Source: Apostichopus parvimensis (taxonomy: Eukaryota; Echinodermata; Holothuroidea; Aspidochirotida; Stichopodidae). From it: a stretch of 24,732 nucleotides of DNA. The notes below the pieces were generated by a model. The model saw only the letters and a program-made list of their open reading frames with translations. It made no database searches and was not told where the DNA came from. Each line of letters opens with the position of its first letter. Position 1 is the first letter of the stretch. The position numbers were made by a program, and so were the translations under genes. This document shows positions 1 to 9,484 of the stretch, in pieces. Where the stretch lies: assembly GCA_000934455.1 (NCBI GenBank), contig KN892101.1, positions 1-24,732 of the forward strand, in the 5' to 3' direction.

Positions 1-1731
1 TTAATATTAAACAAATAACATCAAATCGTCGATATGCAGTGGTGTTAGACACATATAATTCGTTGTCCAAAGTGAGTCTCCTAGACCTCAATGAGAAAGC
101 TTTGAAGACTGTGATTTCTTCGTGAATGTATATTATTTTGAAAATTATGTTTATTTTCGAATGGTTGGCAATTCAGATAAAAAGATGTTTACATAACAGT
201 GTAAACAGTTTGAAAATCATAAAATTGTTCTGAATTATTGCTTTACACATTAAAATTATCATCTCGCCTCCATACATGGTTAAAATTTCACACACTAATA
301 CTTAAGTATACTAACGAAGCTCATCTATATCAATAAAATACATCAAAAGTGATACCGCTGTAATTCGACTACTTTGTCTACAGCTCCTACTCTTCCTCTT
401 AACATTTGTGTCAATAAGTAACACTAAATTAAAAACAAATAACAGAGAAAAGAATTTATGCATGATAGGAAACGAAAGATTAACTGTATTCAAAATTCAA
501 AAAGTTGGATCATTTATAACACACTTAGACGTAGATATACTTCAGTAGATATTGTACTAAATCGTATCTATCTAATTGCATTTGTCATACTGAGAGTAAT
601 TTATTATTTAGAGAAAGGTGGCGTCGCCGGATCTTTTTGAAAGACTTTGTCGTATAGTCTCATATTAATAAACACAAACGTATGAACTCCAGTTATATTT
701 GTCTTTCTGTTACTAATTGATTGACGTGTTTAACAGTAGTCATAAACTAGCGTATACTATACTACGATATTAATAAACACCAATAGAACCAGTGATGTTT
801 TACACATCCCTGCTAGAACTACTAACCGAAATTAAGATGTGAATCCCTCACTATTGAGCAGGTTCAATGAATTAAATAACATTTAACTAGAAGTATTACC
901 ATGGAAGTGTAGCCGCATGTGGTATTACATTGATCTCCTCAATGGTGGACGCGGAGAGTAACAAACTTTACTTTGGAAATTAATGAAGGAATGTTTGCTC
1001 ACTTTTACGGCTGTATCAATGTGACAATAACGATGATATGATTTATCAATTAGAATTAATACAAGTTGACAAATATAATTTTAAGTACGATCCAACTCGT
1101 GGAATGAATTAATATGTCGTTAAAAGTTATTTCACCGTTTCAAGAGGCAATTAAGGAAGGAAAAGTGGAACTTTGGTGTGAAAGAAAAGTCATATCAATT
1201 TGCGCTACAAAACGAGAATAAAGAATAAAGAAAAGAAAAGATATGGTGAACTGGAAATACAAATACAAACCTTCCTGTATTAACTACTACGGTAATACAT
1301 CGACTTATTAATAATTAAGTAAAAATAAACAACTGTGACATCCCGTAATCGCACTCAAGACATTGGAAGTGTTTGTAAAACATACAAAGAAGATGGCTTT
1401 GTAAGGTCTCCTTCTTTTGTACAGGTTGGAAGACTATCAACAATTATAAAAGACAATTCACAAGCTTGATTTTCTCAAGTTCTTAGACTTGTGTGTTTTC
1501 TCAATTACTTGCTTTTTACTGAACTGACCTCTTAATCAGACTGTCTGCTGCTACAAATATTAAGCGCGGCTAAATATTGGTCTGCTAATACCAAGGGAAA
1601 TGCAATTGACAAGCAACTGTTGTGTAAAATCCACTCTTATCCACAAAAACGAAGAAAGTGGTAAAAAATAATATCAAGGAGTTGTTACGATCCTAGCAGC
1701 TCGTTTCAAAACTTATACGCTTTTGATTGGG
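1..1731. other. no supported gene
   Basis: AT-rich sequence with many stops in all frames. The open stretches near 311-640 are short and have no recognisable domain, low-complexity protein signature or paired splice sites. A + strand stretch near 1362-1475 reads like a weak helix-turn-helix fragment (motif KEDGFV followed by GR) that ends at a stop, which is not enough to call a transposase relic. I see no RNA gene or repeat array. Confidence 0.5.
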
Positions 1732-2343
1732 TTATGTAAACAATGAACGCCACATAGTGACGATGGAACGGCATTTTAGGAGCAGGACCGGCATCCCTTC
1801 CTCAATATCATATGGAAATAATTTAGTAAAGGGAGGCAGAGGTAAATAACTGAAGAGGAGTCTTATGGGAGAAAGCAAAGCGTGAGCAAGAGGAGATGGG
1901 AAGAAAGTTGTATAACAGGATGCTGCTACGTCATTGACAACAGTAGTCCCATGCATAGTCATTGGACAATATGCTCCTCGACATAGCTCGTAAGTTACTG
2001 AGGTAACTTTGTCAGGCATCATCATACCATCTTGCAATGTAAATATGACGTTACCAAGGGATACGTCCTTAGCGGCGACGTTACTACCAAGACTACCAAC
2101 AGGTAACATATGACCTGGTGAAATACGCAGATCTTTTTCTGCAGATGTTTGGAACCGGGCGAAGGTAATATTTTCATCTTCTCTCGCGTGAGAAATGAGA
2201 TAAACCTTATCATAGAATAGATTACTATTCTCGTCAAAAACAAGAATTTCGTCATCTACTCTCACGTTGGATATTTTATCGATGCCTCTCTCTAGGATTC
2301 TAACTTCAGTGGAACCCGAATCACGTTGCGGACACCAGTACCG
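1732..2343 (-). CDS. Hint (hedgehog/intein-type) domain protein, 5' part uncertain
   Basis: The frame is open from just after a TGA at 2346-2344 to a stop at 1732. From about 2325 it reads as a nearly complete Hint domain: early strand VRVDDEILVFD, the block LRISPGHMLPV with the conserved His, then RGAYCPMTMHGTTVV and VAASCYTTF, followed by the AHALLSPIR helix seen at the end of Hog-like domains. Family members cleave themselves at an N-terminal Cys and, in hedgehog, attach cholesterol. Here the only candidate Cys (in RYWCPQ) lies in a 25-bp sequence repeated elsewhere in the window, and no AG acceptor precedes it, so it may not be coding. AG acceptors occur at 2305-2304 and 2301-2300, which would give an exon that starts after the Cys. 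No secretory or N-terminal partner domain is visible nearby. It is either the last exon of a longer gene or a 5'-truncated relic. The Hint assignment is strong; intactness is not. Confidence 0.75.
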   Translation of the reverse strand, partial: RYWCPQRDSGSTEVRILERGIDKISNVRVDDEILVFDENSNLFYDKVYLISHAREDENITFARFQTSAEKDLRISPGHMLPVGSLGSNVAAKDVSLGNVIFTLQDGMMMPDKVTSVTYELCRGAYCPMTMHGTTVVNDVAASCYTTFFPSPLAHALLSPIRLLFSYLPLPPFTKLFPYDIEEGMPVLLLKCRSIVTMWRSLFT

Positions 2344-2352
2344 TCAGTCAGT
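2328..2352. repeat. 25-bp direct repeat, copy 1
   Basis: Matches 3118-3142 at 23 of 25 positions. It sits at the 5' edge of the Hint frame. The core is CACCAGTACCGTCA. Confidence 0.7.
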
Positions 2353-3117
2353 GTGACATAAAAGTTAGTAAAACCATGTCTAAAGTTCTAAACTGGGGGG
2401 GGGGGGCAGCACTTTTGGGTCTGCAAGCCTGTTTGCCTATGCTCTATAGCCACACTGCATACACCTAAATCTAGGCCACTGTCTCACGATGCAGACCACA
2501 GTAGCGCAGATGCATGTTGTAGCATGTATATATCACAGTGCCACAGCGCACTCGGATTGGTAATCTGGGAACACTACAAAGCTTACACGTGTGCTTTTTA
2601 TACGGAATGGTTATGATTTGCAAGATCCAAGGATCTAAGAAATCATATTTATAGGTCTTTGGGGTTTTACAGAGTTTAAGTTTGTTAAACATATTCGTTT
2701 AAGTAAAACGTTTGAGTAATTTTTGTAAGATTTAGATTTCTTTAGTTGCAAAAAACATGTTATGTAATTTATATTTAAAATAATGTTTTTGCAAATACTT
2801 TTTGAAGTTTTTTCTATCATGATGAAAAACATTCTAATATGTAGTCCATGTGGTATTCATCTCCCAAATCTTTTTAACATATACTATAAGGTGACCTAGT
2901 CTTACATTTCTCACTATGCCTAAATCTGGATGCATGAAATTCTAAATTTTCATATTCTCAAGTATTTTTCTAAACATACATAATAATAAATTCGTTTGAT
3001 TTGAAAAATTATTTTAACGATCAAAGTAGGCCTAAACCACCGCTTAATATGTTATTGTAAAGATGGGTTTGATTTTTGTCAATTTTAGTGCCATAGCATC
3101 GTTACGATGCGCATATG
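2353..3117. other. spacer between Hint frame and GTPase locus, no gene
   Basis: No credible gene. It contains a 12-base G run at 2395-2406 and a short perfect hairpin at 3096-3110 (six-base arms, three-base loop). The segment is bracketed by the two copies of a 25-bp direct repeat, so it could be an inserted or excised-and-remodelled element, but no transposon ends or coding remnant were recognised. The minus-strand open stretches at 2471-2832 have no family signature. Confidence 0.45.
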
Positions 3118-3142
3118 GCGGGCACCAGTACCGTCACTCAGT
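3118..3142. repeat. 25-bp direct repeat, copy 2
   Basis: Partner of 2328-2352, in the same orientation with two mismatches. It starts four bases beyond the stop codon of the terminal GTPase-locus exon. In both copies the minus-strand frame reads RYWCP after a TGA. Confidence 0.7.
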
Positions 3143-3145
3143 AGT

Positions 3146-4759
3146 TCAAAAATTGCTAGAGGGGGCCTTCCACCACCAAGCTGGCCCCAGGCCTCCCATA
3201 AGCGTAATCCGGTCCTGCAAAAAAGGCGAAAAGCATCTCCCAGCTTCTAACTTACATTCCTCAATAACCTCGTTTTGCTCCTTGATTTGTTTAAGTATTT
3301 CAGCTTCTATTCCATCCATTCCCAAAGACTGCTGATGTGCACTTGTAAGCTTTTCAGACACTTTATCAAAGATATCTTTAGGAACCTCACGTTTACCTAT
3401 CTGTGCATCCAATTCTGCTAATCCACTGGTATTCTTACCTGTTAAGTAAGACTTTAGTTTTTCTTTAATTTCTCTTGAAATGATACTAAAGGCCCTATTC
3501 CTCAACTCTTCCCTTTCTTGCAAACGTTTTGCCTCCTTTTGTTTTTGTCTTTTTTCGAACATGATTCCCAAGATACTCTGAAGCCAATAATTATTCTGCT
3601 TTACAAACGAATTGGTTACTTCGTTGATACTAATATCATAACCTTCGATTTGACTTCCTACAAGTTCAGTAAATGATGGTTTCCAATTACCCCGAACAGA
3701 GTCATCTATGTCTCCCAAGTCAGTTGTTAGGTCATCTAACTCTTTGTCAGTTTTACCTTCCAATCTGTCATAAAGGTTTGTCTTTAATGTTTTCATGATT
3801 TTGTTTAATTCCTGTTCTTTTTTTACCTGTTGCAGTTGTTTCGACTTTTCTTCAAGACTTTCTTTTAAATCTTTACCATCTATGTACTCTTGGATTTGCG
3901 TTTGATTTTCAAAGAACGTTGCCTGAATAAAGCTTTTAGTGTGTTGAATGTCAACATTCACATTTTGAGACTCAAGATCCGCAATTATTTGATTAGTAAA
4001 TCTAAGAGACAGTTGCTTTCTTTGCTTTATATTTTCTAACTCTTCTTTGGACTGTTCTTTTAAATAGTTACTTACCAACGGTAATACAATGCTCTGCATT
4101 TTATTATTCTCCACCTCTTTTTTCAGCCGCTGTTTATTCTTTTCGTATTCTAATTGTTGTTTTTCCTCTTGAAATTTCACGGCTTTTAACTTTGCAATGA
4201 GTACTTCATTTTCCAGAACGAATTTTTCTAGGTATGTCTTGACATCTTCACACGTAATGGAAAGTAGCTGCACCACACCAGAATCCTTCATGATGTTGAA
4301 TGTCTCCTTGTTGACCTTAGGAAGTATGTTGTCGAGTTGTGTCTCTGTCAAATGCTTCAGATACGTGTGCATAAGAAATTTATGCAATGTTTTTTTCATA
4401 TGGGTCAATTCGGTTTCCCTGGCGATCCTATTCTTTCGTTCTTCCTCTTGTTGCTCGATTCTTGCCTTGGCGTTTTTAAATGCTTTGTTGGAATACACAG
4501 ACCCTTTGTTTTCTTGTATTATGTGAGCAAAACAACTAAGGAGTTTTTGACGTTGTTTCTCTGTCAAAATGTCATCGTCAAAAACATTTTCAACGGCTAT
4601 TATTCGATTGTTGACATGCTTTAGTAGATTCGCAAACTTGCTCTTATCTTTCGTTTCCTGTTTGACGTACTCTTGCAACGACTTGTGAGAACCAAATGTT
4701 GTACGAGCGTAGGTCAGAACTACGAGACAATTCTTGTAAATATTCTTGCCAAAGACTTT
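3146..4759 (-). CDS. terminal exon: C-terminal half of GTPase C plus helical repeats and stop
   Basis: The acceptor is tgtacccaaccag before AAA GTC TTT, phase 0, matching the acceptors of the paralogous exons. The start KVFGKNIYKNCLVVLT corresponds to the helix and strand before G4 of AIG1 GTPases (beta-5). RIIAVENVFDDD, at about residues 52-63 of the exon, matches the conserved AIG1 box between G4 and G5. The next 60 residues complete the G domain. From about residue 118 the protein is alpha-helical and coiled-coil, in four related units of about 100 residues. The last ~20 residues (GGLGPAWWWKAPSSNF) are Gly/Trp-rich, unlike the charged helical region, and may come from an inserted repeat. 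At 537 codons it is far longer than the 192-codon helical exons of the other two modules, which stop at a splice donor after one repeat. I read it as the C terminus of the multi-GTPase protein; it could also be the 3' exon of a stand-alone GIMAP-like gene made with 5531-5085. Confidence 0.75.
   Translation of the reverse strand, partial: KVFGKNIYKNCLVVLTYARTTFGSHKSLQEYVKQETKDKSKFANLLKHVNNRIIAVENVFDDDILTEKQRQKLLSCFAHIIQENKGSVYSNKAFKNAKARIEQQEEERKNRIARETELTHMKKTLHKFLMHTYLKHLTETQLDNILPKVNKETFNIMKDSGVVQLLSITCEDVKTYLEKFVLENEVLIAKLKAVKFQEEKQQLEYEKNKQRLKKEVENNKMQSIVLPLVSNYLKEQSKEELENIKQRKQLSLRFTNQIIADLESQNVNVDIQHTKSFIQATFFENQTQIQEYIDGKDLKESLEEKSKQLQQVKKEQELNKIMKTLKTNLYDRLEGKTDKELDDLTTDLGDIDDSVRGNWKPSFTELVGSQIEGYDISINEVTNSFVKQNNYWLQSILGIMFEKRQKQKEAKRLQEREELRNRAFSIISREIKEKLKSYLTGKNTSGLAELDAQIGKREVPKDIFDKVSEKLTSAHQQSLGMDGIEAEILKQIKEQNEVIEECKLEAGRCFSPFLQDRITLMGGLGPAWWWKAPSSNF
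3236..4408 (-). other. four degenerate ~100-residue helical repeats
   Basis: Within the terminal exon four units align by eye: 4408-4106, 4105-3809, 3808-3506 and 3505-3236. Each opens with a helix like MKKTLHKFL, MQSIVLPLV, IMKTLKTNL or AFSIISREI. A YL or RL turn and an (E/Q)L(D/E) helix follow, then in most units an aromatic/ENx(x)I segment (FVLENEVLI, FFENQTQIQ), and the first three end in a Lys/Glu/Gln-rich coil. The same unit occurs once at the C-terminal end of helical exons A and B (EYLLQTYLKTLSQQQLNNI and IQENKNEI). I do not recognise it as a named domain. Confidence 0.55.
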
Positions 4760-5084
4760 CTGGTTGGGTACAATATAAAACATTAAATGAATGTGACGTA
4801 CACGAGAAGTAAATCGACAGGTAGCATTAAAGGAGAACACGTATTGGGTGGCGATTTTAATATATGGAGGCTATAATCAGAAACATTTCGTCCCTTTCTT
4901 CGTTTTTCATTGCTTTGCTTGTGTTTGGCAATGTGCGTGTATGTAACTTTAACTTCATTATAATAACACACAATTTGTTTTAACGTGGTTTATATCTCTG
5001 TATGTTCTTCGAAATTTCTATACAGAAAACTAAGCAGTTTTCTAAAAAGTGCAAACTTCTACACTTCACAACGATCGAACTTAC

Positions 5085-5531
5085 CTCGATGGCGTTAATA
5101 GTGTCTTGTTCCTCTTTCGTGTATCTCGATGTAGAACTCAAAACAAGCAGGAATAGATGGATTCCTCCCTTAAAGTTGATCATCGTTTTCGCTATTTCAA
5201 GCACCAAATCTTCATTTCGAAAATCTTTGGCCGTGTCAAAAAGACCAGGTGTGTCAATAACGGTAATATTAAAACCACTCTCCTTCATAGTTTTCATGCT
5301 AATTGTCTTAGTCACCGATGTACTGGTGCCACTTTCTTCGAAGGAAGGTTTCCCGATAATTGTGTTTCCAGTGGCGCTTTTACCGGACCCAGTTTTTCCA
5401 ATCAAAAGTATATTAATTTCTTCCGGAACATCTGTGTAATTTCCAATGTTGTCATATTTGCAGCTGATGCAATAAAATTTCTCTTCTAAGGCTTCCCATA
5501 TTTCAATCTGTCTTTTTTCTTCTGCTTGTAT
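5085..5531 (-). CDS. GTPase exon C: N-terminal half of an AIG1/GIMAP-type G domain
   Basis: The acceptor is acaattttatcgtag before ATA CAA GCA; the donor is GCC ATC GAG followed by gtaagttcg. It has 149 codons, phase 0 at both ends. A charged helix ends in EIWEALEEKF, then INILLIGKTGSGKSATGNT gives beta-1 and the P-loop (G1, GKTGSGKS) with the ATGNTI continuation typical of AIG1 proteins. SVTKTISMKT covers the G2 region, and FNITVIDTPGLFD is strand 3 with G3 (DTPG). GGIHLFLLVL and the RYTKEEQDTI helix follow, as in GIMAPs. The domain is completed by exon 4759-3146 across a 325-bp intron. This is the most diverged of the three GTPase exons and is 30 nt longer than the others, keeping the RYTKEEQ helix that A and B have shortened. 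No ATG lies in the exon upstream of the P-loop, so it needs an upstream exon. Confidence 0.85.
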
Positions 5532-6608
5532 CTACGATAAAATTGTTGTAGAAACTTATCAATCAGTCAGTGTGAATAAATCCAAACTTCTTTCAAGTAC
5601 TTATTTTCTTCTTCGAATGATGGGTGGGATACTCTCAATCCTAACAACACGCCCAAGATACACTTAGGTGAATATTAAATTAAATGTTAATGTTTGCCCC
5701 TTCTCTCCACAAGCCACAGAAACCCAATTTCGAAAAAGTGTCAAGGTCACGCAGAGAATTGCATCATTTGTTAACATCATTTTGATGTAGCTAATGATTT
5801 GGCTTCTCACCAGTGTAGATGGGAACCCCAGCCATTAAATGTCTTCACAGGATACGTTTCACAAATCACCAGATAACTTTGTGATTGACTTACAACTTCC
5901 CCGACCCACCCATTGGCTCAAACACTTCAGATCTTCATTACGCTAGTTATCCTTGTTCGTTTTAATTGAAGAGTCTGCAGGAATAAATCCTCTATTCTTT
6001 CTTTATTGGTCCCAAATGGCCCAGTTATATTTTCTTGAAGGTTCAAATTATAAAGAAAGAGAAAAGAAATAAGTACAAATGTATCTTAATATAACAAATA
6101 TTGTTAAACCCTGTCGTTCTGCTTCAACAGTCTTTATATTCTTGTCCAATTCTTCTGCTAAACGTTCCGAGCCTCCCTAGTTACATTTTTTGAAAACTCG
6201 GTAAGCATTTTTCTCCCCGTTTTAGTGTTCTTTTTTTTTCAATTGTGTGAATTTTTCTTTCTCTGTAACTTTGGCGTTGAGTTTCTCTTCATCTATACTT
6301 TTAAGAATTTCTTTACTTTTGAGATGAATAATTGCAGGCGTGACATCAGGGTCCTCAACCACAACCTCTAGCGTCCTATCTAGTCTGCCTTTTGGCTGTA
6401 GACGTATCCATCTTTGAACATTATTTCAGATATACCCAAGAAGGACTTAACTACAAATGTAGCTTAACTTTATTTGAAATTAACTCAAACACACCGTCAA
6501 AGTTAGTATATAGAATTGACTTAGCACCTTAATAAATGTTGCTTAAAAGTACTGTCGAAATATATGTATCGATCTATATTGCATCACTAGGCCTGGGCAT
6601 AACGTTAC
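5532..6608 (-). other. intron between helical exon B and GTPase exon C
   Basis: Donor GTAACG at 6608 after AAA AAG; acceptor tcgtag at 5532. It contains a broken CARD exon (6411-6101). It also contains a stretch at about 5944-6070 (core TTTCTTGAAG around a tggtcccaaatg box) that recurs at about 10905-11040 and 13125-13270, next to the other two CARD relics, so it belongs to the ancestral intron after the CARD exon. No other coding signal seen. Confidence 0.55.
6101..6411 (-). pseudogene. broken CARD exon (relic in front of GTPase exon C)
   Basis: The same leader (TGAAATAAYGTYCAARG) and ATG as the intact CARD exon. After about eight codons a one-base shift moves into a frame reading LDRTLEVV, then IIHLKSKEIL, matching VYLQSKEIL of the intact copy. 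SFQKM is followed by a TAA, and after another one-base shift GSERLAEELDKNIKTVE matches GSEHIAKELDKNLKEVK. So there are at least two frameshifts and one stop. It lies about 0.6 kb upstream of GTPase exon C, equivalent to the distance from the intact CARD to GTPase exon A. It is a decayed first exon that splicing of the gene would skip. Confidence 0.75.
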
Positions 6609-7184
6609 CTTTTTACAGAGCTCATTTTTCACGTTGGATATTTCATTTTCGTTTTCCTGGATGAAAAATCTCATATATTGCATGGCATCTTCTTTAGTGA
6701 TGAGTGGGCAAAGCACCAAAACTTGGCAGGCCCTAATGATGTCCGTTACATTGTTATCAAGCGTAGTCTGTATGTTGTCGAGTTGCTGCTGCGATAACGT
6801 TTTCAAATACGTCTTGAGAAGATATTCATGCAGACGTCCTTCCATGTCCTTCAAAGCCTCATCTTGTTTAATCCTCGTCTTGACATTTTGGAACGATTTC
6901 TTGGAATATATCAACCCTTTGTTCTCCTTTATCACCTGAGCAAGACAACAGAGAAGTTTTTGGCGTTGTTGATCTATCATCATGACGTCTTCCTCATCAA
7001 AGCAATTTTCAACTGCTATTACTCTATGTTGGACTAGCTGATAGAGATCCGCCAGCGGCCCTACACGATCCTTTTGTCGTTTGATGTAATCTTGCATTAT
7101 CATTTTTTTTTTACCAACGAATCTTGAACGTGCATTGGTTAATATAACGACACATTGGTCACAGGCAGTCTCGGCGAGTACTCT
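6609..7184 (-). CDS. helical exon B: C-terminal half of GTPase B
   Basis: Acceptor attttcatcag before AGA GTA CTC; donor AAA AAG followed by gtaacg; 192 codons, phase 0, the same length as helical exon A. VLAETACDQCVVILTNARSRF covers the helix and strand leading to G4. HRVIAVENCFDEED is the AIG1 conserved box near G5. The exon then becomes helical and ends with one copy of the ~82-100-residue helical unit (EYLLKTYLKTLSQQQLDNI to FIQENENEI). The G4 position reads TNAR/SRF without the Asp expected for guanine recognition. Without splicing the frame runs only about 22 codons into intron before a stop, so it depends on a downstream exon (5531-5085 fits in phase). Its closest relative is 14327-13752. 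Confidence 0.75.
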
Positions 7185-9067
7185 CTGATGAAAATAAAAT
7201 ATTGTGAAGAAGAATTTATTATAAGTGTGCATGAACATCAACTTTTTCAGCTAACATATCGCTAATTTAAAGAAAAGATAAATACCTATAAGGGCTCTTT
7301 CTTGATAGGAATTGACAAGTGTGAGGACTTGGAATTCCTTATGTGCAAGTCCTCCACATGTTATTGTATTACCCATTGCTACCACTAGATCCTCACCAAT
7401 TCACTTGGGTTCAGTGCCAAAAGTGATGTGAGAAGTGGGAAGAAGTGATAACATCACATGAAGGAATTAGATGAAATGTTATAGACACTTCGAAAATCTC
7501 GTCTGCAGGGCGATTTCTTTAATTTTATTAATTAAGATTTTAAATATGAGGTCTAACTATGCAATATCTGCGATCTCACATCAACATCAGATCATCACCG
7601 GTGGTTCATAAGCAAGACATTTGCATATTGAGAGTTTTCTGCTTGCTACTCCTTGACATATTTTCGTCACTGTACCACACTGGATATGCTGTACACTTTG
7701 TATAGTAAAAATGAACATGCTGAATTATATTGTGCTCGTTATTTGTTTGAGTTTATATTTGGGTTGGTAACACGTTAACATGTGGTACAGGTGGCACTGT
7801 AACAAGTGCAAAGATGTTAACTTGTTCCAATGTAAGAAAAAGAACCGCGCGACTGGACAAGGAGTCTATGAAGATGAAAATGCCTACGAGCTGAAGTAAA
7901 TGAGGTACGGTACCGCTTGATTCCAGTTCACACCTCTATTAACATTACGCCAATTCGTCATGCCGAGAACGTATAAAGGCCAAGTTCGGATATATCCATA
8001 GGCCTACTTGTAGCATAAATCGGCTATATAAGACTTAATTTTAGAATCGCGTATTGATGAACTCGCACTAAATGGTTGGTACAGCAACTACTGTTCATGT
8101 CCCACAACCGTGCATCAGTAATTACTACTTTGTGTTCATAACATGGTAAACATGTGTTACAGGACATGAACAGTAGTTTCTGTACCAGCTATGAGTATTT
8201 GGGAGAATGTCAAGAGCTCCTTTTTTGTTAATTAAAAGCTAATCGTTACATCTAGGCATTTTGACGTTTCATATCGAAACAGTTTCACTACATTTTCGAT
8301 GTGCGCTCTACCTCACACTTCTGTCTGACTTTTTATGATCTTTTATCTCTACATTTTGACATTTTATATCAGACTGTTGACGTTATTAATCAAGATTTTG
8401 ACAAACTATATTGCAGTCTTGCAACATAAAGTATTAGTTCGGAAGTGTTATGATTTATCTTAAACATTCCATAGTGTCTACATCCCACCACGAAGTTGTC
8501 ACGCTTTTCCTTTAAATCATCGATTTTTTATGTCGATTATTCCATAAGTGTGTCTTCTTTAAAAAAAATTGATGTTTCACTATTACAGCTTTATGTGTTA
8601 CCTCATAATTTGGACGCTCGAAATGATCACTTAACGAAAAAATTCGAAACTCAACGGCATTTGAGAGTAACTATGGTTGACTCGATTGTTCACAGTGGGT
8701 GTCAGCATCCATGACGGTTTTTTTTATTTAGGAGAATGGGTTATTGGAAACTGCAAACTTTTTAATGGACAAACAAAGATAATAATGGATATGTCCGAAG
8801 ATTTTCACAAACACAACAATATATGTGTAAAATATGATACATAAACATTGACCTAGTTTATGGTTTGCAGATTATTCAAAGACATTACATCTCACTCTCG
8901 GAATATTCTAACGGTCACGTGGTATCACGAGACAAATTGCCCGTTCACGATTGGCAGAAAAATCAGTTTTAGTCATTTTTTAGACATCGATATTTTTAGC
9001 ATGGGAATTATCAGCAAGATTGCAGACAGTCGATTAACAATTGTATCCATAAGACTTCAATACTTAC
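7185..9067 (-). other. intron inside GTPase B; homologous to the intron inside GTPase A
   Basis: Runs from donor gtaagtattg at 9067 to acceptor tttcatcag at 7185. Blocks match the intron at 14328-16311: around 7560-7690 versus 15005-15120 (CACCGGTGGTTCATAA core), around 8240-8480 versus 15270-15510, and around 8700-8960 versus 15710-15970. Identity is patchy with many indels. No extra exon is visible. Short + strand open stretches at 8496-8714 and 8860-9081 have no family signature. Confidence 0.55.
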
Positions 9068-9484
9068 CAAGATCACCTTAGTGATTTCTTGATCCGCATT
9101 CCCCTTGCAAACCACGAGAAAAAGATGGATGCCTCCTTCAAAATCAATCATCTTTTCTACAACATTAAGTAGTAATTCCTCATTTTGGCTCCCGGGTGTG
9201 TCGACTACCGTTATATTAAATGTACCCTCCTTGATAGTCTCAATCTGTACTGACTTTGTTTCCGGTTCACCGGTGTCACTTTCTTCAAAGATGTCTTTCC
9301 CGAGGAGAGTGTTGCCAGTGGCGCTCTTTCCAGTTCCACAATTTCCGATCAAAAGTACATTGATATCTTTAGAGATACCTTGATATTGATGAATGCTGTC
9401 ATGCTCACATGAAAAACTTGGTACGTGGAATTTCTCTTCAAGTTTTTTCCATATTTCTGTTACTCGTTTCTTCTCTTTTTCTTG
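9068..9484 (-). CDS. GTPase exon B: N-terminal half of an AIG1/GIMAP-type G domain
   Basis: Acceptor tttcattgcag before CAA GAA AAA; donor GTG ATC TTG followed by gtaagtattg; 139 codons, phase 0 at both ends. The helix ends WKKLEEKFH, then INVLLIGNCGTGKSATGNT contains G1 (GNCGTGKS, with Asn where modules A and C have Lys). FEESDTGEPETKSV covers the G2 region, FNITVVDTPGSQNEE contains G3 (DTPG), and GGIHLFLVVC closes beta-4. The helix after beta-4 is shorter than in module C (DQEITK). Nearly identical to exon A at 16728-16312. Upstream in the same unit the CARD exon is broken (11357-11074), so this module has no CARD start of its own. Confidence 0.85.

Noticed and set aside
1362..1475. possible helix-turn-helix transposase fragment (KEDGFV, GR)
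   Set aside because: Only about 35 residues, no catalytic domain, no terminal repeats; similarity too weak to support.
2022..2255. minus-strand open frame overlapping the Hint frame
   Set aside because: It is in a different frame over the same bases, has no family signature, and is explained as a shadow of the Hint coding region.
3063..5489. + strand open frames (3063-3335, 4197-4624, 5002-5489)
   Set aside because: They are antisense to the GTPase C and terminal exons, which have clear domain motifs and splice sites; no independent signal on the + strand.
6634..7037. + strand open frames opposite helical exon B, with equivalents at 13755-14180 opposite helical exon A
   Set aside because: Antisense shadows of conserved exons; their conservation follows from the minus-strand coding sequence.
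9105..9383. + strand open frame opposite GTPase exon B, also at 16349-16627
   Set aside because: Antisense to P-loop and DTPG coding sequence; no start context or domain.
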